Positions 13,701 to 25,707 of a DNA stretch of 64,000 nt are shown here, in pieces. The translations under genes and the position numbers were made by a program. Origin of the DNA: Apostichopus japonicus. Lineage: Eukaryota > Echinodermata > Holothuroidea > Aspidochirotida > Stichopodidae. Numbering within the stretch: the first letter of the stretch is position 1; every line of letters starts with the position of its first letter. The stretch covers positions 26,766,713-26,830,712 of the forward strand of contig NC_092574.1 of NCBI RefSeq assembly GCF_037975245.1, in the 5' to 3' direction. The notes under the pieces are model-generated. The model was not told the DNA's origin. It saw only the letters and a list, made by a program, of their open reading frames with translations, and searched no databases.

Positions 13701-15950
13701 AGATCAGTCAAACACATAATGATCCTCTTTAAGGATTCGGTTACATTACCTCATTGAGAAGGCTCTTGCAGGTTTCCATAGCTTCATCAACTGTTAGTAC
13801 ATTGTCGAGAGATGTTGCTTCTTCATCTTCCTCCAGGCTCATCCTTGATCTGGTAGACACTTTGGGAGTTTTCATAAATTTAGCTGCCCTCTTAGGAGTT
13901 TTTCCTTTAGCTATCAACCATTGTTCAAGTTTTTCTCTGCAAAGGAAAGAAGAGGTGGTCATCTCCCTACACAAATTTATTTAATAAAAGCAGGGATTTT
14001 CCTTACGAAATGGTGAATAATATAATGAGAAATGCTGAAATGTAAACAACATAATCTATGAATCAGCGGACTGCTGTATAACCCAGGGCATAACATAAAT
14101 CACTGGGTAAGTTGAATTAAGCCTTTATCTACAAATTTCCAAACTCAGTTTCAATGAACAAATGATTGTGAGCTGAATAGATAACAAGCAAAACATACCT
14201 CATGCTTTCCTGTGTTCCTTCCTGAGAAGTAGAAGGTCTTTCGTGAACACTTGGTTTAGTAAGACTGGTCTTGTGTAACCATTTATGGCTCTCAGCTCTC
14301 AATTTTCTTTGCTCTCCAAGGCCTCCATTTGTTGTTACCTTTGACTGCCTCCAGGGTCTTTCTCTCGTCATCCTCCTGTCCTTCCTCTCTGCAACTGAGT
14401 TCATCTTGTTTCCACTTTGCTCTCCTCCTAAAGTGTTAGCAGATCTCTTCTTAGCAGCTCTCCTCTTCACCTGCAATTCCCGTCTCAAGTCATTTTCCTC
14501 ATCCTCATCTTTCAAGTCTCTCTCTTGTTTCTCATGTTGAGTGTTTAGCTTCTTTCCAGTTGACAGGGTCAATGTTTCTCTTCTAGCATTGCTGGTATCA
14601 TTTTTGCTTACTTCTTGAGAAACAATTTTGGAGTCCCTTTTAGATCTAGAGTCCATCTTGACTTTACCAGTGGACAGGGTCAGTGTTTCTCTTCGATTTG
14701 TACTCTTCCTCACAGATTTACGATTCTCTTTTCCATTCATTCTCTTCTCAGTCTGTTGGGGAGTTCTCCTGGCAGAAGCTAAAGTCTTCCTGTAGTTCAG
14801 ATGTCTCGGTGATGTGTTGTAACTCCAGCTAGTCTTGAGATTCGACTCAACTAGTAATTTCATCTTCTCGCTGGCTTTGGAAGGAACTTTGCCTTTATTT
14901 TGTTGCATTGAAGTGGATCCAGCTTTAAATGGTTTCTTCGTGGAAGCTTTCATTGAGGTCTGCCTCTTTTTCTTCTCTGTCTTCCATTTCTCTAGTTTCT
15001 CCCTGCAAGGTGAACACAATATATTACAATCACCTGTTACATAGTAAGACATCTAAACTGAATGCTACATTAGTTTTCAAAGCCATTAAGCAAAATAACA
15101 AAAAAGGGGGAGGTTTGTAGAGGAAGAATGAGAAAAAGAAAACCCTTTCCTTCTTATTTGCTGCTGATAGCAGCTGGTTGTCATGGCAATCCAGCAGAGT
15201 TGTAACAAGTCACTTTATTTTGAGTAAATTGAGTTCAAGTTAAGTCTCTAGTACCAGTACTTTTCCTGACTCCATTCAGTGTGCTATCTTCTTTTTAAAA
15301 TTTCTTCATTTCGGAGAATGAGTGGCTTGAACCATTACTTGTTTGTGACAATGGACAATTAAGGCCTAGAATACTTTAATATCAAGTGTACAGTACATAA
15401 AGGTAAACTCAGCATAATTTGCATATCGAAGGGCACTTGACTTTGCTGTCATGAATACAGGCAAAATACAATCCCAGGCACCATTTCAAAACAATGCAAG
15501 GAGTAGGTATGGTACAGTAGGTTAGTGGCATGCCCATCAAAGCTGTTTCAGATGAGAAGAAAAAAAGTGTACCCTATCATTTCCAGTCTAGAAGTAAATT
15601 ATTTACAATTGTACAACTGGCTACACATTTATTTATGTAAAGATCTATACTGGTTGTTTAAACACTGACTAAATAGTATTTACTTTCAATAATTATTTTT
15701 TCTCAACTAAAACTTCACAAACCTAGAAACCCAGCTACATGAAATGTGAACAATTTTATTCTCTGGATAAGTTCTCGCTTCTGTAATAAACTGTGCCATC
15801 TCTAACAGGATCTTTTGCAAATATTGGGTTCCTTTAAATATGATCTTACCACATGGATGGAGACCTATACTGGTCTAAATTTGACTTTGTCATTTCTCCC
15901 TCTGACTTGATAACAGATGTTGAAACCATAGTTCTCTTTGCAGACTTCAT
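7720..15950 (-). CDS. CKAP2: CKAP2/CKAP2L-family mitotic spindle protein, six exons, 557 aa
   Basis: Coding exons in transcript order are 15950-15850, 15002-14199, 13936-13750, 10667-10521, 10160-9985 and 7978-7720. All introns are GT-AG and junction phases match (2,2,0,0,2), so the 1,674-nt frame closes at a TGA. Vertebrate CKAP2 and CKAP2L are microtubule-binding spindle proteins degraded through the APC/C. Family marks seen: a basic N-terminal half with EKLEKW (35-40) and REKLEQWLIAKGKTPKR (302-318), matching the family's LEEW..KGKTYKR block; a KEN degron-type box (125-127); two copies of RRETLTLSTGK (137-147, 174-184); LLNEGCPAE at an exon junction; KEVSIE; VKYQVRDATPY; and C-terminal TPVRRSIRL. 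The start is the first ATG in exon 1, after an in-frame stop. An upstream non-coding exon is possible. One pre-vertebrate gene probably stands for both paralogues, so the symbol is approximate. Confidence 0.88.
8935..9945. repeat. Minisatellite, about 41-bp unit, in last CKAP2 intron
   Basis: About 24 tandem units begin TTCTCTTGACCTAAGTAT. Two subtypes are interleaved: GCAATATTGCTGCTATGCA and CAATAATGTTGTTATGCA. The array fills most of the intron between exon ends 9985 and 7978 and stops some 40 bp before exon 5. Short minus-strand frames with HSSNIAYLGQEK repeats are by-products. Confidence 0.9.
10919..13336. repeat. Minisatellite, 48-bp unit, about 50 copies, in CKAP2 intron
   Basis: Units of 48 bp contain TGTTCTATTCACCAAACC and ACACATCTCTCCTACAGTG. 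Because 48 is divisible by three and the unit lacks stops in two frames, a 722-codon plus-strand frame (10973-13141) appears. A one-base insertion near 11567 only switches it from an FYSPNLHISPTV to an FTKPTHLSYSV repeat. A higher-order repeat of 624 bp (13 units) is visible: landmark variants such as ACATATAGG at 12218 and 12842 recur exactly 624 bp apart. The array is antisense to, and inside, the intron between the exons ending at 13750 and starting at 10667. Confidence 0.93.
13340..13665. repeat. Short tandem repeat, about 67-bp unit, 4-5 copies
   Basis: Units contain CAGAGTC(A/G)TGAATTACTTGG, TTATTGGTAATATG and TTTAAGGTTGTATGT. It abuts the 48-bp array and ends about 85 bp from the CKAP2 exon 13750-13936. 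Confidence 0.8.
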
Positions 15951-17073
15951 TTCTCATGTAGATGGTAAGTTCTGTGAAAAACAATTTACAAGTACAGTAG
16001 CAATTGGGATAAGTTGTTGTAACCAATGCAAATTTATAAAGTACATGTAACTATTTAATATATATTCTATTTCTGGTCTGTAAGAATACAGAAAATTTTG
16101 ACATTGTCAAAACAATTCCTGCAAGCAGGCACGTAGCCAGTCCTGTCGGTATGGGTGGGGGGGGGGTGGGGGAAATGGGGGATTAAATGATTGCCTTGAT
16201 ATCATGGTTTAAATTTAATTGTGAAACACTGAATAATATTGAATTAAAGCAGTCGATATATTGTACAAACATGGTCATCTGTGGTTGATTGTTCTTGGAC
16301 TTCTTTCCTTTGAGCTTCTAGTGTCTGAAAGTTCTGTTTCTATTATTATTTTCAGGGGTATACAGTAGCTAGACTTTAATTTTTGGGAGTGGGCATTGCA
16401 TTAATTCATGGGAGGCTTCAGGTTGGAATGACCCGACAGCGCCTAAGGCACTACTGGATCCTGAGGGCGTGGGTGCCCCTGGAAGCTCTGGGGTACTTAC
16501 AAATTTGAGCAATGAAGCATTTAATATCTTCAAATTGCATCGGATGCGCACAAATTAAAACAGACAATAAAAGTCACCATTTAACCAATTTTATTATAAA
16601 AGCCAAACTTGGACTAATGGCTGATGATGCAGGGGGCTTGCGGGTGGGGAAGGTGGTAGGGGTTGCATGGGGCTTTGGAACAATAACTACCTACAGTAGG
16701 ATGGATAGCATTCTTTTAGACAGTGACTGTAGTGCTTGTTTACAGTATGTACGTGTGAGCTAGCTTGCTATGTAAAGTATTATAGTACTGTATTGTGGAG
16801 TGATGTAATAGCCGTTACTAGGCATTGAGTTCAGTATTAGGGTATTCCTGGTTTGTAATGAGTTCAAATACCTGGGAGGTTGGAATGGGTTTGTTGGCAT
16901 GTGTTTCGTGGAATGTTTTGTCTAGAGAGAGAAATAAGAGCAGAAAACAGTTCAAAAGCTACATTTTACAAAATACAGTGATATTATTTATATTCTACAC
17001 TACTTTTATATGTTCATGTCTTCATTTTTACAGTTTAGGGCACAGGTTTTCCCTCTCCCCTGTAGCTACTGTA
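15951..17073. other. Upstream region of the CKAP2-type gene
   Basis: This should hold the promoter and any 5' UTR exon of the minus-strand CKAP2-type gene, but I cannot place a start site. A G-run stretch headed by CAGGCACGTAGCCAG near 16127 resembles one end of the CAGGCGCGTAGC MITE family. I found no matching other end. Confidence 0.35.
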
Positions 17074-17465
17074 CAGTGGCGGAGCTAGGAGTATTGGTCA
17101 GGGGGGGCAAGAATGGTCTGTAGGGGCGCTTTCAACACTATCTAAGCGGAGCGCCACCACAGGTTGGCGCGGAGCGTACAGAAAATTTTTGAGTAAAGAT
17201 ACTCCCTAGATCGCTGGAAATGACCCTTTCCGGGCCTTGCTAATTTGCAGATAAACGAAGAATAAATAGGTGTCATCGCCATTTTGTCAGAAAATTACAC
17301 CAACAGAATATGACAAATGTCAATAGGTAGATGAGAGCGCAATAAAAAGTCAATAATCGCGAATAAGTAAAAAGTAGTTAAAGCTGAAAAGGGCGCCAGC
17401 AGTCCATTTGAGTCCGTCAGGGGGGAGCATTCAACCCCCCTGACTGAATGGACGCTCCGCCACTG
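17074..17465. mobile_element. MITE, CAGTGGCGGAGC-ended
   Basis: It begins CAGTGGCGGAGCTAGG and ends GCTCCGCCACTG, flanked by the 6-bp direct repeat ACTGTA (17068-17073 and 17466-17471). An inverted second copy, interrupted by a 1.1-kb insertion, is at 27163-28711 and has an exact 8-bp target duplication. No coding capacity. Confidence 0.85.
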
Positions 17466-18617
17466 ACTGTACACCTCTGTTATATTCCATGCTATGATGA
17501 ACTGAAACATTGATACTTAGCCGTAATTTTATCCCAAAAAATTGTTTATACAGTTACACACATTACACTGAAGGTTATTCGTGTACTGTCTGTACATGAC
17601 ATAAATAGAAAAAAAAAAATCTACAGTATCATCAAATGTTGTAAGACAAGTACGTCCTGCACGTAAACTGAGTAAATGCTGGTTCATTGTATTGATTCAA
17701 GTTTTAACTTGGTTTGTTTCTGCATCAATGGTCTTTCAATAGGAAACTATTAGTAACAACATACTTGCAAGGTCCATCTGTAAGACTGTAGACAAGACAT
17801 TGGCAATTTATATCTCTCATGAGTGCACTTTGTTGCTTTTCTCATAATGTCAAAAGATTTCTTTACTGCCTACCTGTATAGCGGGTGTTCCTATTCAAAT
17901 GAAACAAAAAATTTGAGTCCTACCAATCTCTTAATTATGTATACTTTAAAGTTGACTGCATCAAATTTGAAGTCCTCTGAAATATTGTGCTCTATGCTGA
18001 GAATTTCAGCCTGTTACTTCATACATGGTGGATCTTAGACACAATTTCGGTAGCTTCAAGCGACTGAATGACCCCTCACTTGAAGCAGATGACATCGTGA
18101 TTGTACCAAAAATTCTATACAAAGGATGCCCTGCCTGCCTCAGTTCTTGTCCCATTTCCATTTCTCCTCTCCCTCCCTGTGTCAATAATCCCTAGATTCT
18201 TCTCATTTCTTTCTTTTCCATTTTGTCTGTCTAGAGCTCTTTCTCACCTTTTCTCATCTCTTTTTCTTCCTTCTTTTTTTTTGTTATTTTCACTTCTTCG
18301 TTATTTCAACTTTTTTGCCTAATTTCTTTTCACCTTAAAGCCTTAGGCCTAAAGGGAAACATCCAAAGTTGCCACAGAGAAACAAGGGAACAGCAAGTTT
18401 GTATTTTGGGACACTTTCATGTGATTCCACCCATTTAGTGGAATTGTTTGGTATTAAACTTCAACACATGCCCGAAGTTTGAGAAATTTTTAATTGTCTT
18501 GAGCAGTTTGAATCCCGACCTTACAGATATTGTAATGGTAAATAGTATAGGCCTATTTACTTCTGGTGCAATATGTTCAAACCATCCATTAATCACTTAG
18601 CTGAAGAAGAAAACTGA

Positions 18618-18874
18618 ACAAAGTGGCTATTCTTACGACTGTTCGTAAGAATAATTTCCGACTACGCATGCGCAGTTGCTATTTTTATGACAGGAGAACT
18701 ATTTTTTACGACCAGGAGTAACAATAATTTCCGGTTAGGGTTAGGATTGGGGTTTAGGGTTACCCCTACTACATGCGCAGTTGCTTTATTTACTTTACTG
18801 CGCTTGAATTCGCCTTTGTCGTAAGAATAGTTTATAAATAATTGTTACGACTAGTCGTAAGAATAGCCACGGCC
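18618..18874. mobile_element. MITE with GTGGCTATTCTTACGACT ends and telomere-like core, copy 1
   Basis: The terminal inverted repeats read GTGGCTATTCTTACGAC at the left and GTCGTAAGAATAGCCAC at the right. It is flanked by the exact 8-bp direct repeat AAAACTGA (18610-18617 and 18875-18882). The core contains GGTTAGGGTTAGG and TTTAGGGTTA, which resemble metazoan telomere repeats. Copy 2 is at 25708-25976. Confidence 0.9.
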
Positions 18875-19324
18875 AAAACTGAACCACTGAGCAAAGTCAG
18901 CGAGATCTTCATCACTGCTATCATTTAAAATAACGTTAATACCCTTAGTACTTACTGTACAGTAGTTACTATCTTGAATACCGTATAGGTCTAGGGCCCT
19001 ACGTACATCTTATTGTTTTGTGTAAAACTAAAAGTAAGAGGGCCTGGCATTTTATTGTTTTACTAGCCTTACTTGGATAGGCTACAGTATGCCTATGAGT
19101 ATGAATACTAATTAACCTACATGATATAACTTAGACAAATTACGAAAAGCTTTGTCTAGATTTACCAACACGTACACGTTACGGATTTTCCTACCTAGTC
19201 CGCCTAGGTTACTTACAATGTAGTGATCAGCATGAATCCTAGGCTTGCCAACACACAACTATCTTATTCTTACTTAGTCAAGTTAGTGTCACTAAGGCTT
19301 GAAATCGATTTTAGATCTTAGTTC

Positions 19325-19490
19325 GGAGAGTATGTTTTGATATTTTAGGTGTGTATGCCTTCCATTTATATATTTATGTGTTGTTATATTTTGTATGTTT
19401 TATATGTGCAGGGATCCTGGGGAGAACACTGGTTCACCAGTGACAGGATCCCTGGTTACGAATAAAGTTAATAAAGAAAAGAAAAAAGCT
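19325..19490 (+). mobile_element. 3' tail of a non-LTR retrotransposon (probable)
   Basis: A nested hairpin, AGGGATCCTG...CAGGATCCCT around CACTGGT/ACCAGTG, is followed by the short tail AATAAAGTTAATAAAG. A 3' stem-loop plus short AT-rich tail is characteristic of several LINE and SINE families. No coding part remains. The family cannot be assigned. Confidence 0.45.
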
Positions 19491-19924
19491 TAGCGTTACG
19501 ATAGTTTTTACTCTATCCTTACTGTTACTCTGTAAGACTGTAGTGACTCTTACCTAGGCTTCGTGCTCACTTTACCTTTGACTGTGCGAGTACGAAACTA
19601 GTTGTAGGCTAGATTTGCATCACATTCACAAAATCGGTGTTTTCTTCTGTCAGTTTACAATTTTAGCTCCACATCAATGGCTTCGATTAGGCAATGACAT
19701 ATTTCAAATTGGTTTTCCGTTGAACTCACTGATTGACAGGAAATGGAGGAAACGTGTTTTTGTTATGACTGCCTTGTCAATAACAGATTTCAAGCTATGC
19801 GCTAATTTGAATAAAGGGATCATGGAACAACTACAAAACCTAAGCTCGGTATGTCGTTTTATGTTGTCTGACACATCCCATCATGATGTTTTTCACCATA
19901 AAAGTATAACCCTGGCTTCTTAGT

Positions 19925-20102
19925 CATACAACCACCCAGTCAGTGCATAGGTTTTATAGTTTACATGGAGTGTACGACACACCCTGTTTCAGCCTTTGTA
20001 ATTTTGCGTTGATACGATTGAACTTACTCATTACTTCCTACATGGGTGAGACACTTTCATTAAAAAAACTTTTCATTTGACTTCTAATAGTTGACACTTA
20101 TG
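19925..20102. repeat. Dispersed repeat, copy 1 (about 178 bp)
   Basis: About 90% identical by eye to 23659-23836 in the same orientation, starting CATACAACCACCCAGTCAGTG and ending near AGTTGACACTT. No inverted ends are visible. It may be a SINE or part of a larger element. Confidence 0.7.
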
Positions 20103-23015
20103 TCATTATTCACAAAGGTTTGACATGTCGTTGCAAACACCCACCAACTTGAGGTCATTCTGCATATCCTTTAAAACATTCATTTTCATAAAACGTGAGA
20201 AAGTTTGGCATTAGAAGTTAATTGAACACAGGACTCAACAATGAGTCTGATTTCCTACATAAGAGTAATGGTTTTGTTGCTGTTGTCATATATTTACCTG
20301 GATTTACCATTGGCCAAACTAAAAGAAGATTTTTGGTTACATTGACCTGTTTTGTTTTATCACTCTATGAGATTCAACAGCCAATGCCCAGGTATACAAC
20401 TACCAAGTCTGAAGTTGACTGGTCTGATGGTTTAGAAGACATCTGAGACATTTATAGTTTGGCCTTTGAGTTACTATTACGATATTTGACATTTAATATT
20501 TTAAGTAAAATTGTAGGATGGAAATATTTCTTATAATAGTTTTGGCCATTTTGTAGTTTGGGACTGATTGACCTTTTAATGTCGTGATACAGAGGTTCCA
20601 TAGGGCTTGCCAAGACATACACCATGTTTGAATATAAGAAGTCAACAAGCCTGTTTGCTTAGGAGAAATTTGAGACACTTTCAAATAAATTTGGCCACCT
20701 ATGAGCTTTGACCTCTTTGGAATATGTGACTCTTGGCTTTAAACATTACTTGATATGATATGAACTTTGAGAATCTGATATTCTATTATTCTACATGGGT
20801 TTGAAATGTTTCAGCCAACACACATCTTAATTCCTACTTCTGACTAAATGTTTAAATAAACTATTAAACTATTTAAGATTGGTTATTTAATGATATAAGA
20901 CAACAAGTTCATATGACTGATATAAACATGAAAAAAAGACAACAAACTGTAAAGTACTCTTTAAGATTCTTCTCTCTTTTTATTTTTATTTTCCTCTGAA
21001 AAAAATTGTGCAATTCTTCTCTGAACCTCTGCTTATATTTGTGCTATGACAAAGGTTATATGACGTAACATACATACAAAAAGTGAGTTTGATATAATAA
21101 ATTAAAAGTACATGATTGGAAGGTTGTTACCTATAAGTGGTTTAATAAAAAGCAGTACAAGGACATATACATGTATATTATATAAGTTTTATCAATAGGA
21201 ATTACACAAAAACCACCTACAAGGAGTGGTGTCTTTTGTATTGTACAGTACCACATGCAACTTCCAACCAGATTCACCCATTTTCCTAAATCCATGTTCT
21301 CTACAAAGTTTATACAGTGTTTTTATTCTTCTTCTTCAAGAAACAAGATTTGGCCAGTAGTCAGTCTTAACATTTAATGACAATAGCAGATTCAGCCCTG
21401 ATTTAGCTATGCAAAGAAGAGACTAGCCACATGCACTTTTCAACTATGTTCGCCAAAAAAAAAAAAAAAAACTTCAGGCACCAAATTTCCTTTTCTTAGA
21501 GGCAAAAGACTTTCTCATGAACTTAAACATTTGATGTGAAATGGCATAGGATCTACTTCACAATGTTATGAGCAAAAAGATCTCTTTAAAGACAATTGCA
21601 ATGACGATGCCCTTCACATTGATCCATGGCTTAGTTTGGTCTTTCCGCAAAAATGCAACAATTTCACAATTTGTGTGCACTTTATGTGTGCAGGACAGAA
21701 TTAGTTAAAGTTCACTGTATAAATGGCATAAATCAGGGTGCCTCAGGATACAAATACAGGTTTCCTTCCTTTACTTTATCAATCTGTTACATGAAGAACA
21801 TGTTGACTACCATAACATTATTGAAACTAAAATGTTTGCATCTCAAAGGATATTGGACAGCAAGAACAAATAAGACCTGTTAAAACAGCTGCATGCTTTT
21901 GTTTACTGCCAGATCTAGAGTAATATCAGATTCAAGACAGATAAAGGAAGAAATAAGCCTCAATAATTAGATATTATATATTAACTTTAACAGAGGTTGC
22001 AAACTCACAGGCCCACTGAGCACCGCTTTGGGACTCATGACCTTTTGACCTAAAAATGTGAATTAAAACTGGCTGATGTATTAAAATATATTAAGAAAGT
22101 GTATTGATTACAGGTGTGCACACAACAAAATTTTACAAAATACAATGGATATAGGTGAACACATACATATTAGTTATCAAATAGTACCTTTTGTTCAAAC
22201 AGCTTAGAAATAATATAGCAAACACACACACAATGTTAAACATGATAAAATCTTCTACATATTGCATAATAAATAGGGAATAATAGGCCTATCCCCTAAA
22301 ACTCTCTCCTTCATTTAGCAGAGCAAGATAACGGCATTTTCATACTGAGTTTTATTGACCAAAGTTTACTAGTTGATATATAATTCATTACATCTAAATA
22401 TTGCTTGAAATGAGGAAAAGTGAAAATTATTGTCATTTTAATATGGGCTTTCATTTCACTAGTTTAATTTAAAAAATCATTTTAAAAGTAAGAAAGGTAT
22501 TGGGTTATTTTATTCAATTCATTGCCAAGAGATAACGCTTTGTGCGTTGTTGAAGAAATCCCTAGTGAAATCTAGAAATCTAGTGAGGTAATTATAACAA
22601 GTTTAAAGATGTTCTGGCACATACTGAAATGGTTTGAAAGTTTATTCATAAAGTATGTAACAGATTTCTTAGATTTTTATAAAGGTTTTATCTCTACTTA
22701 AGGATATGATACAGGTTATATCCAGTGCACCAGATATTTCAAGAATTTATTCCAAAAATTGTCAGAATTTTCTTTTTTAATTAAATAGGTTCTTTCTGCC
22801 CCCCTCTCAAAAAGCACCAGGCCATCCTCACAGAAAAAGTCTAGCCAAACCCCTGTCTTGTACTCTCATGAAAACTGATTTTCATCCTCAACATTTATGA
22901 CCAAAAGGCAAACAGAATCAATGTCTTCCTAAGATTTCCCATCTTTTTCTTTATTACCACTACTGTCTAAGAATTAAATGCTGAAATGGCTGTTTCTCAG
23001 AAAAGTTGCGGCCAC
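20103..23015. other. Intergenic between URAD and the CKAP2-type gene, no gene seen
   Basis: AT-rich with an A run near 21453. I see no coding exon, RNA gene or clear mobile element. Confidence 0.45.
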
Positions 23016-24069
23016 TTAAACAGCATCTCTAGCAGACATTTCTGTGTGACTGCACAGTTTAACATTTGCTATTCCCATAAGAACTTCCTCTTGTCGTGAA
23101 TGTTTCAATCTCAACTGCAAACCTTGTACTATTGCATGCCTCTTGCTTTCATTGACACAGATCACAAAGGGAAAGCCAAACTTACGAGTATACTTATCAT
23201 TCAAGTCTGTGATGAGTTCAAGGTCATCCGAGGATAACGTTAGAAGACCTGCTCTTCTGCTTGGTTCGTTGATGTCTCTAAAACTATTACTGGCTATGGC
23301 AAGTCTGGAGGGCAGATCAGGGTAGCATCTTAACAATCCTTCCTTACCTATTTCACAAGAAGAGAAATGAGCATTTGCAAAACATAGCTATATTAAGTCT
23401 GTATCAAATTGAAAGGTTTGAGAAAGTTTTGAAGGTTTGTTGATGAAAAATTTCAATTTGGACACCACAAGAGGATGACAGGGAGAGTAATTCTATTTGA
23501 AAAACCATCATTAAACCTGATTCCTGGCATGGAGTCAAATTTATCTGTATTTTTGGTATTCCAATGGTGTCGAGAGATAGGGTGACTCAGTTTTGCTTCA
23601 TTCTTTAAATTCCCCTGGATGAGGAAGCTATAAACAGCTTAGTGGCTTTTAAAATGGCCATACAACCACCCAGTCAGTGCAAAAGTTTTATGATTTACAT
23701 GGAGTGTACGACACACCCTGTTTCAGCCTTTGTAATTTTGCCTTGATACGATTTAACTTTCTCATAACTTCCTACATGGGTGAGACACTTTCATCCAAAA
23801 AGCTTTTCATTTGACTTCTAATAGTTGACACTTGTGTACACTTGACACAACTTTAGCAGTTGTATGCTAAATGGAGACTCACCCTGAAAAGGAAGATTAT
23901 CCAGAAACTTACAGAGAGTTGCGTGTAAATCCCTTACGCTACAGAATGGTCTATCAGACCAGGCTGCTAATGGTATCATGGGAGTCTTAGCAACAACATT
24001 TGCCAGATAGTCACCAAACTCTTTGTAGCCTAAATTGTTGATGTCTTCAAGAGATTTCACTTTAGCCAT
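23016..24069 (-). CDS. URAD: URAD: 2-oxo-4-hydroxy-4-carboxy-5-ureidoimidazoline (OHCU) decarboxylase homologue, 172 aa
   Basis: The family enzyme decarboxylates OHCU to S-allantoin, the last step of uric-acid oxidation after uricase and HIU hydrolase. Exon 1 is 24069-23883 (ATG in good context, donor CAGG|GTGAGT). Exon 2 is 23347-23016 (acceptor AATAG). The joined frame is 519 nt and the length equals the usual ~170 aa. Family marks: the N-terminal NNLGYKEFGDYLANVV, WSDRPF, DLHATLCKFLDNLP, then GKEGLLRC and near the C-terminus KFGFPFVIC and KRHAIVQGLQLRL. Odd point: the conserved HPDLAGR active-site block reads YPDLPSR (Tyr at residue 71, codon TAC) and the usual EQ..AGL motif reads EPSRRAGL, so catalysis is doubtful. 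The C-terminal SARDAV is not a peroxisomal PTS1. A degenerate dispersed repeat (23659-23836) lies in the intron. Exon 1 is duplicated at 48021-48207. Confidence 0.9.
23659..23836. repeat. Dispersed repeat, copy 2, in the URAD intron
   Basis: Partner of 19925-20102, same orientation. It ends about 25 bp before the left breakpoint of segmental duplication copy A. Confidence 0.7.
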
Positions 24070-25707
24070 GGCAACAATTCCCCTATATGCAAAGAAAGAA
24101 AGACAGAAACACCAACATACAATACTGAAACCTCACATGCATAATGTATTCAAAATTGAGCAGCAAGCATACAGTTTAACTAGATTCACCGGCATGAACT
24201 GAGTTTATTAAAATCAAACTGGATTGATCATTCCAAGGTTTACTGGTAATAGTTTTCTTCAGGTACAAATTAATGTTTGACTGAAAGTTTGTTTTTGCAC
24301 CATCAGCAACCAGAGCTGAGAAGATATTAATACAACTTACAAGATCATACTGTACAATACCACTATCCCTGTTTTGTTTTACTTAGCAAATTTGCAAACA
24401 AGAGATTATGTTCTTGAATCCTGAATCCAAAGAAACATAATGTTGCATCAACTTTGAGTAAATCTGAAGCTTAATAAAAGACATTGGAACCAAGAGACAT
24501 TTTTCCCATGACATGTACTTTCTTCAAAATATTCCTTCAATACTTGAATGTCAAAGACAGCAGGTTTGAGTAGTGCCAAGAAACCTTCCATAAGCAAGAC
24601 TTACCTGTACCTTCAAAATACATGCAAGGATACAAGCAGTGGTTCAGTACATTCATGAAATATAAATTATCATTTCTAAAAATTGACTCCACAAACTTAC
24701 AAATTACAGAAAAAAAGGAATGATTTCCAAAAAGCCATTTTTGTACTTAAATCATTGCTTTAGGCATACTGTACTTATTCATTGTTAAGTAGGCTACTTA
24801 AAAAATATATTTGCTACCTACTGTTACTATGAAGTAAACAACATATCACCAACTTTGTATAATTTTGTAAGCCTACTATAGAGGCAAAAACTGCATCATT
24901 GAAGTTTAAGAAAACTAGGAAAGGGAAATTCCAAAGATTTTTCAAAACAATTAGGAAACAATTTAGATACGGTACCTTTAAATTATACCCCATTGATATT
25001 GGGTATGAATATTATATTTGTATAATTTCTGAAAGCTTTATGGATATTGTTTCAGACATTTCATGTTAACCTACATTATAGCCTACCATGCACTGAAGAT
25101 GAGGTGCAATGAATTTAGCACGCAAACTCTTGTCCTACATTCTCAGTTTAACTTTAAAGGCATTGAAGAATCGCCCAAACAGCGTGCGGCCATCTGGAAA
25201 AAGTCAACTTTCCATTGCTTGCAAGTGACGTTTTGTTTGTGTTGCTACAAAATGCAGACAGTAATGAAACATGATACCTTGTTATCTTTAGCTGGACCTG
25301 AGATGTCGGTCGCTGTATTGTTTGTACCAGAGCCAAATATACGACTCTGGTTTGTACACTGTGCTGTGGGTATTGACTGCAGCTGTATGTACTGACTATA
25401 CACTAGTGTCTATGTACCGATGGTAGCAAGCTGTGTGTGTGTATTTTCTGGGATAGATGGTGGGATAGATGGAACAGAACACTTCTGTTACAACTCATTC
25501 GAAACTAGGTCAGATTACCGGCATTAGGTGTTTCTTTTTACACGAGTCTTCACACCCTTTAATTGTATCTTTTACTGACATTACTGTGTTCTCACAATCT
25601 CCGTAACCATTTCATTGTTTCAAGTTTACAAGATGTTTTAGGAATAAGATATGGCTCAATATGTGAACATTTAGGTTTACGGGCATGCTATCATGATGTA
25701 AACAACA
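24070..25707. other. URAD upstream region, duplicated in copy B
   Basis: Non-coding by my reading and nearly identical to 48208-49850. A 110-codon plus-strand frame (25063-25395) recurs in B, but all four differences I can see within it change the amino acid, which argues against a protein under selection. Confidence 0.5.

Noticed and set aside
16127-16190. Additional CAGGCACGTAGCC MITE
   Set aside because: Only one end with a G run is visible. No complementary end or target duplication was found nearby.
25063-25395. 110-codon frame repeated at 49220-49552
   Set aside because: The repetition is due to the segmental duplication. All four differences I can see change the amino acid, and no family motif is present.
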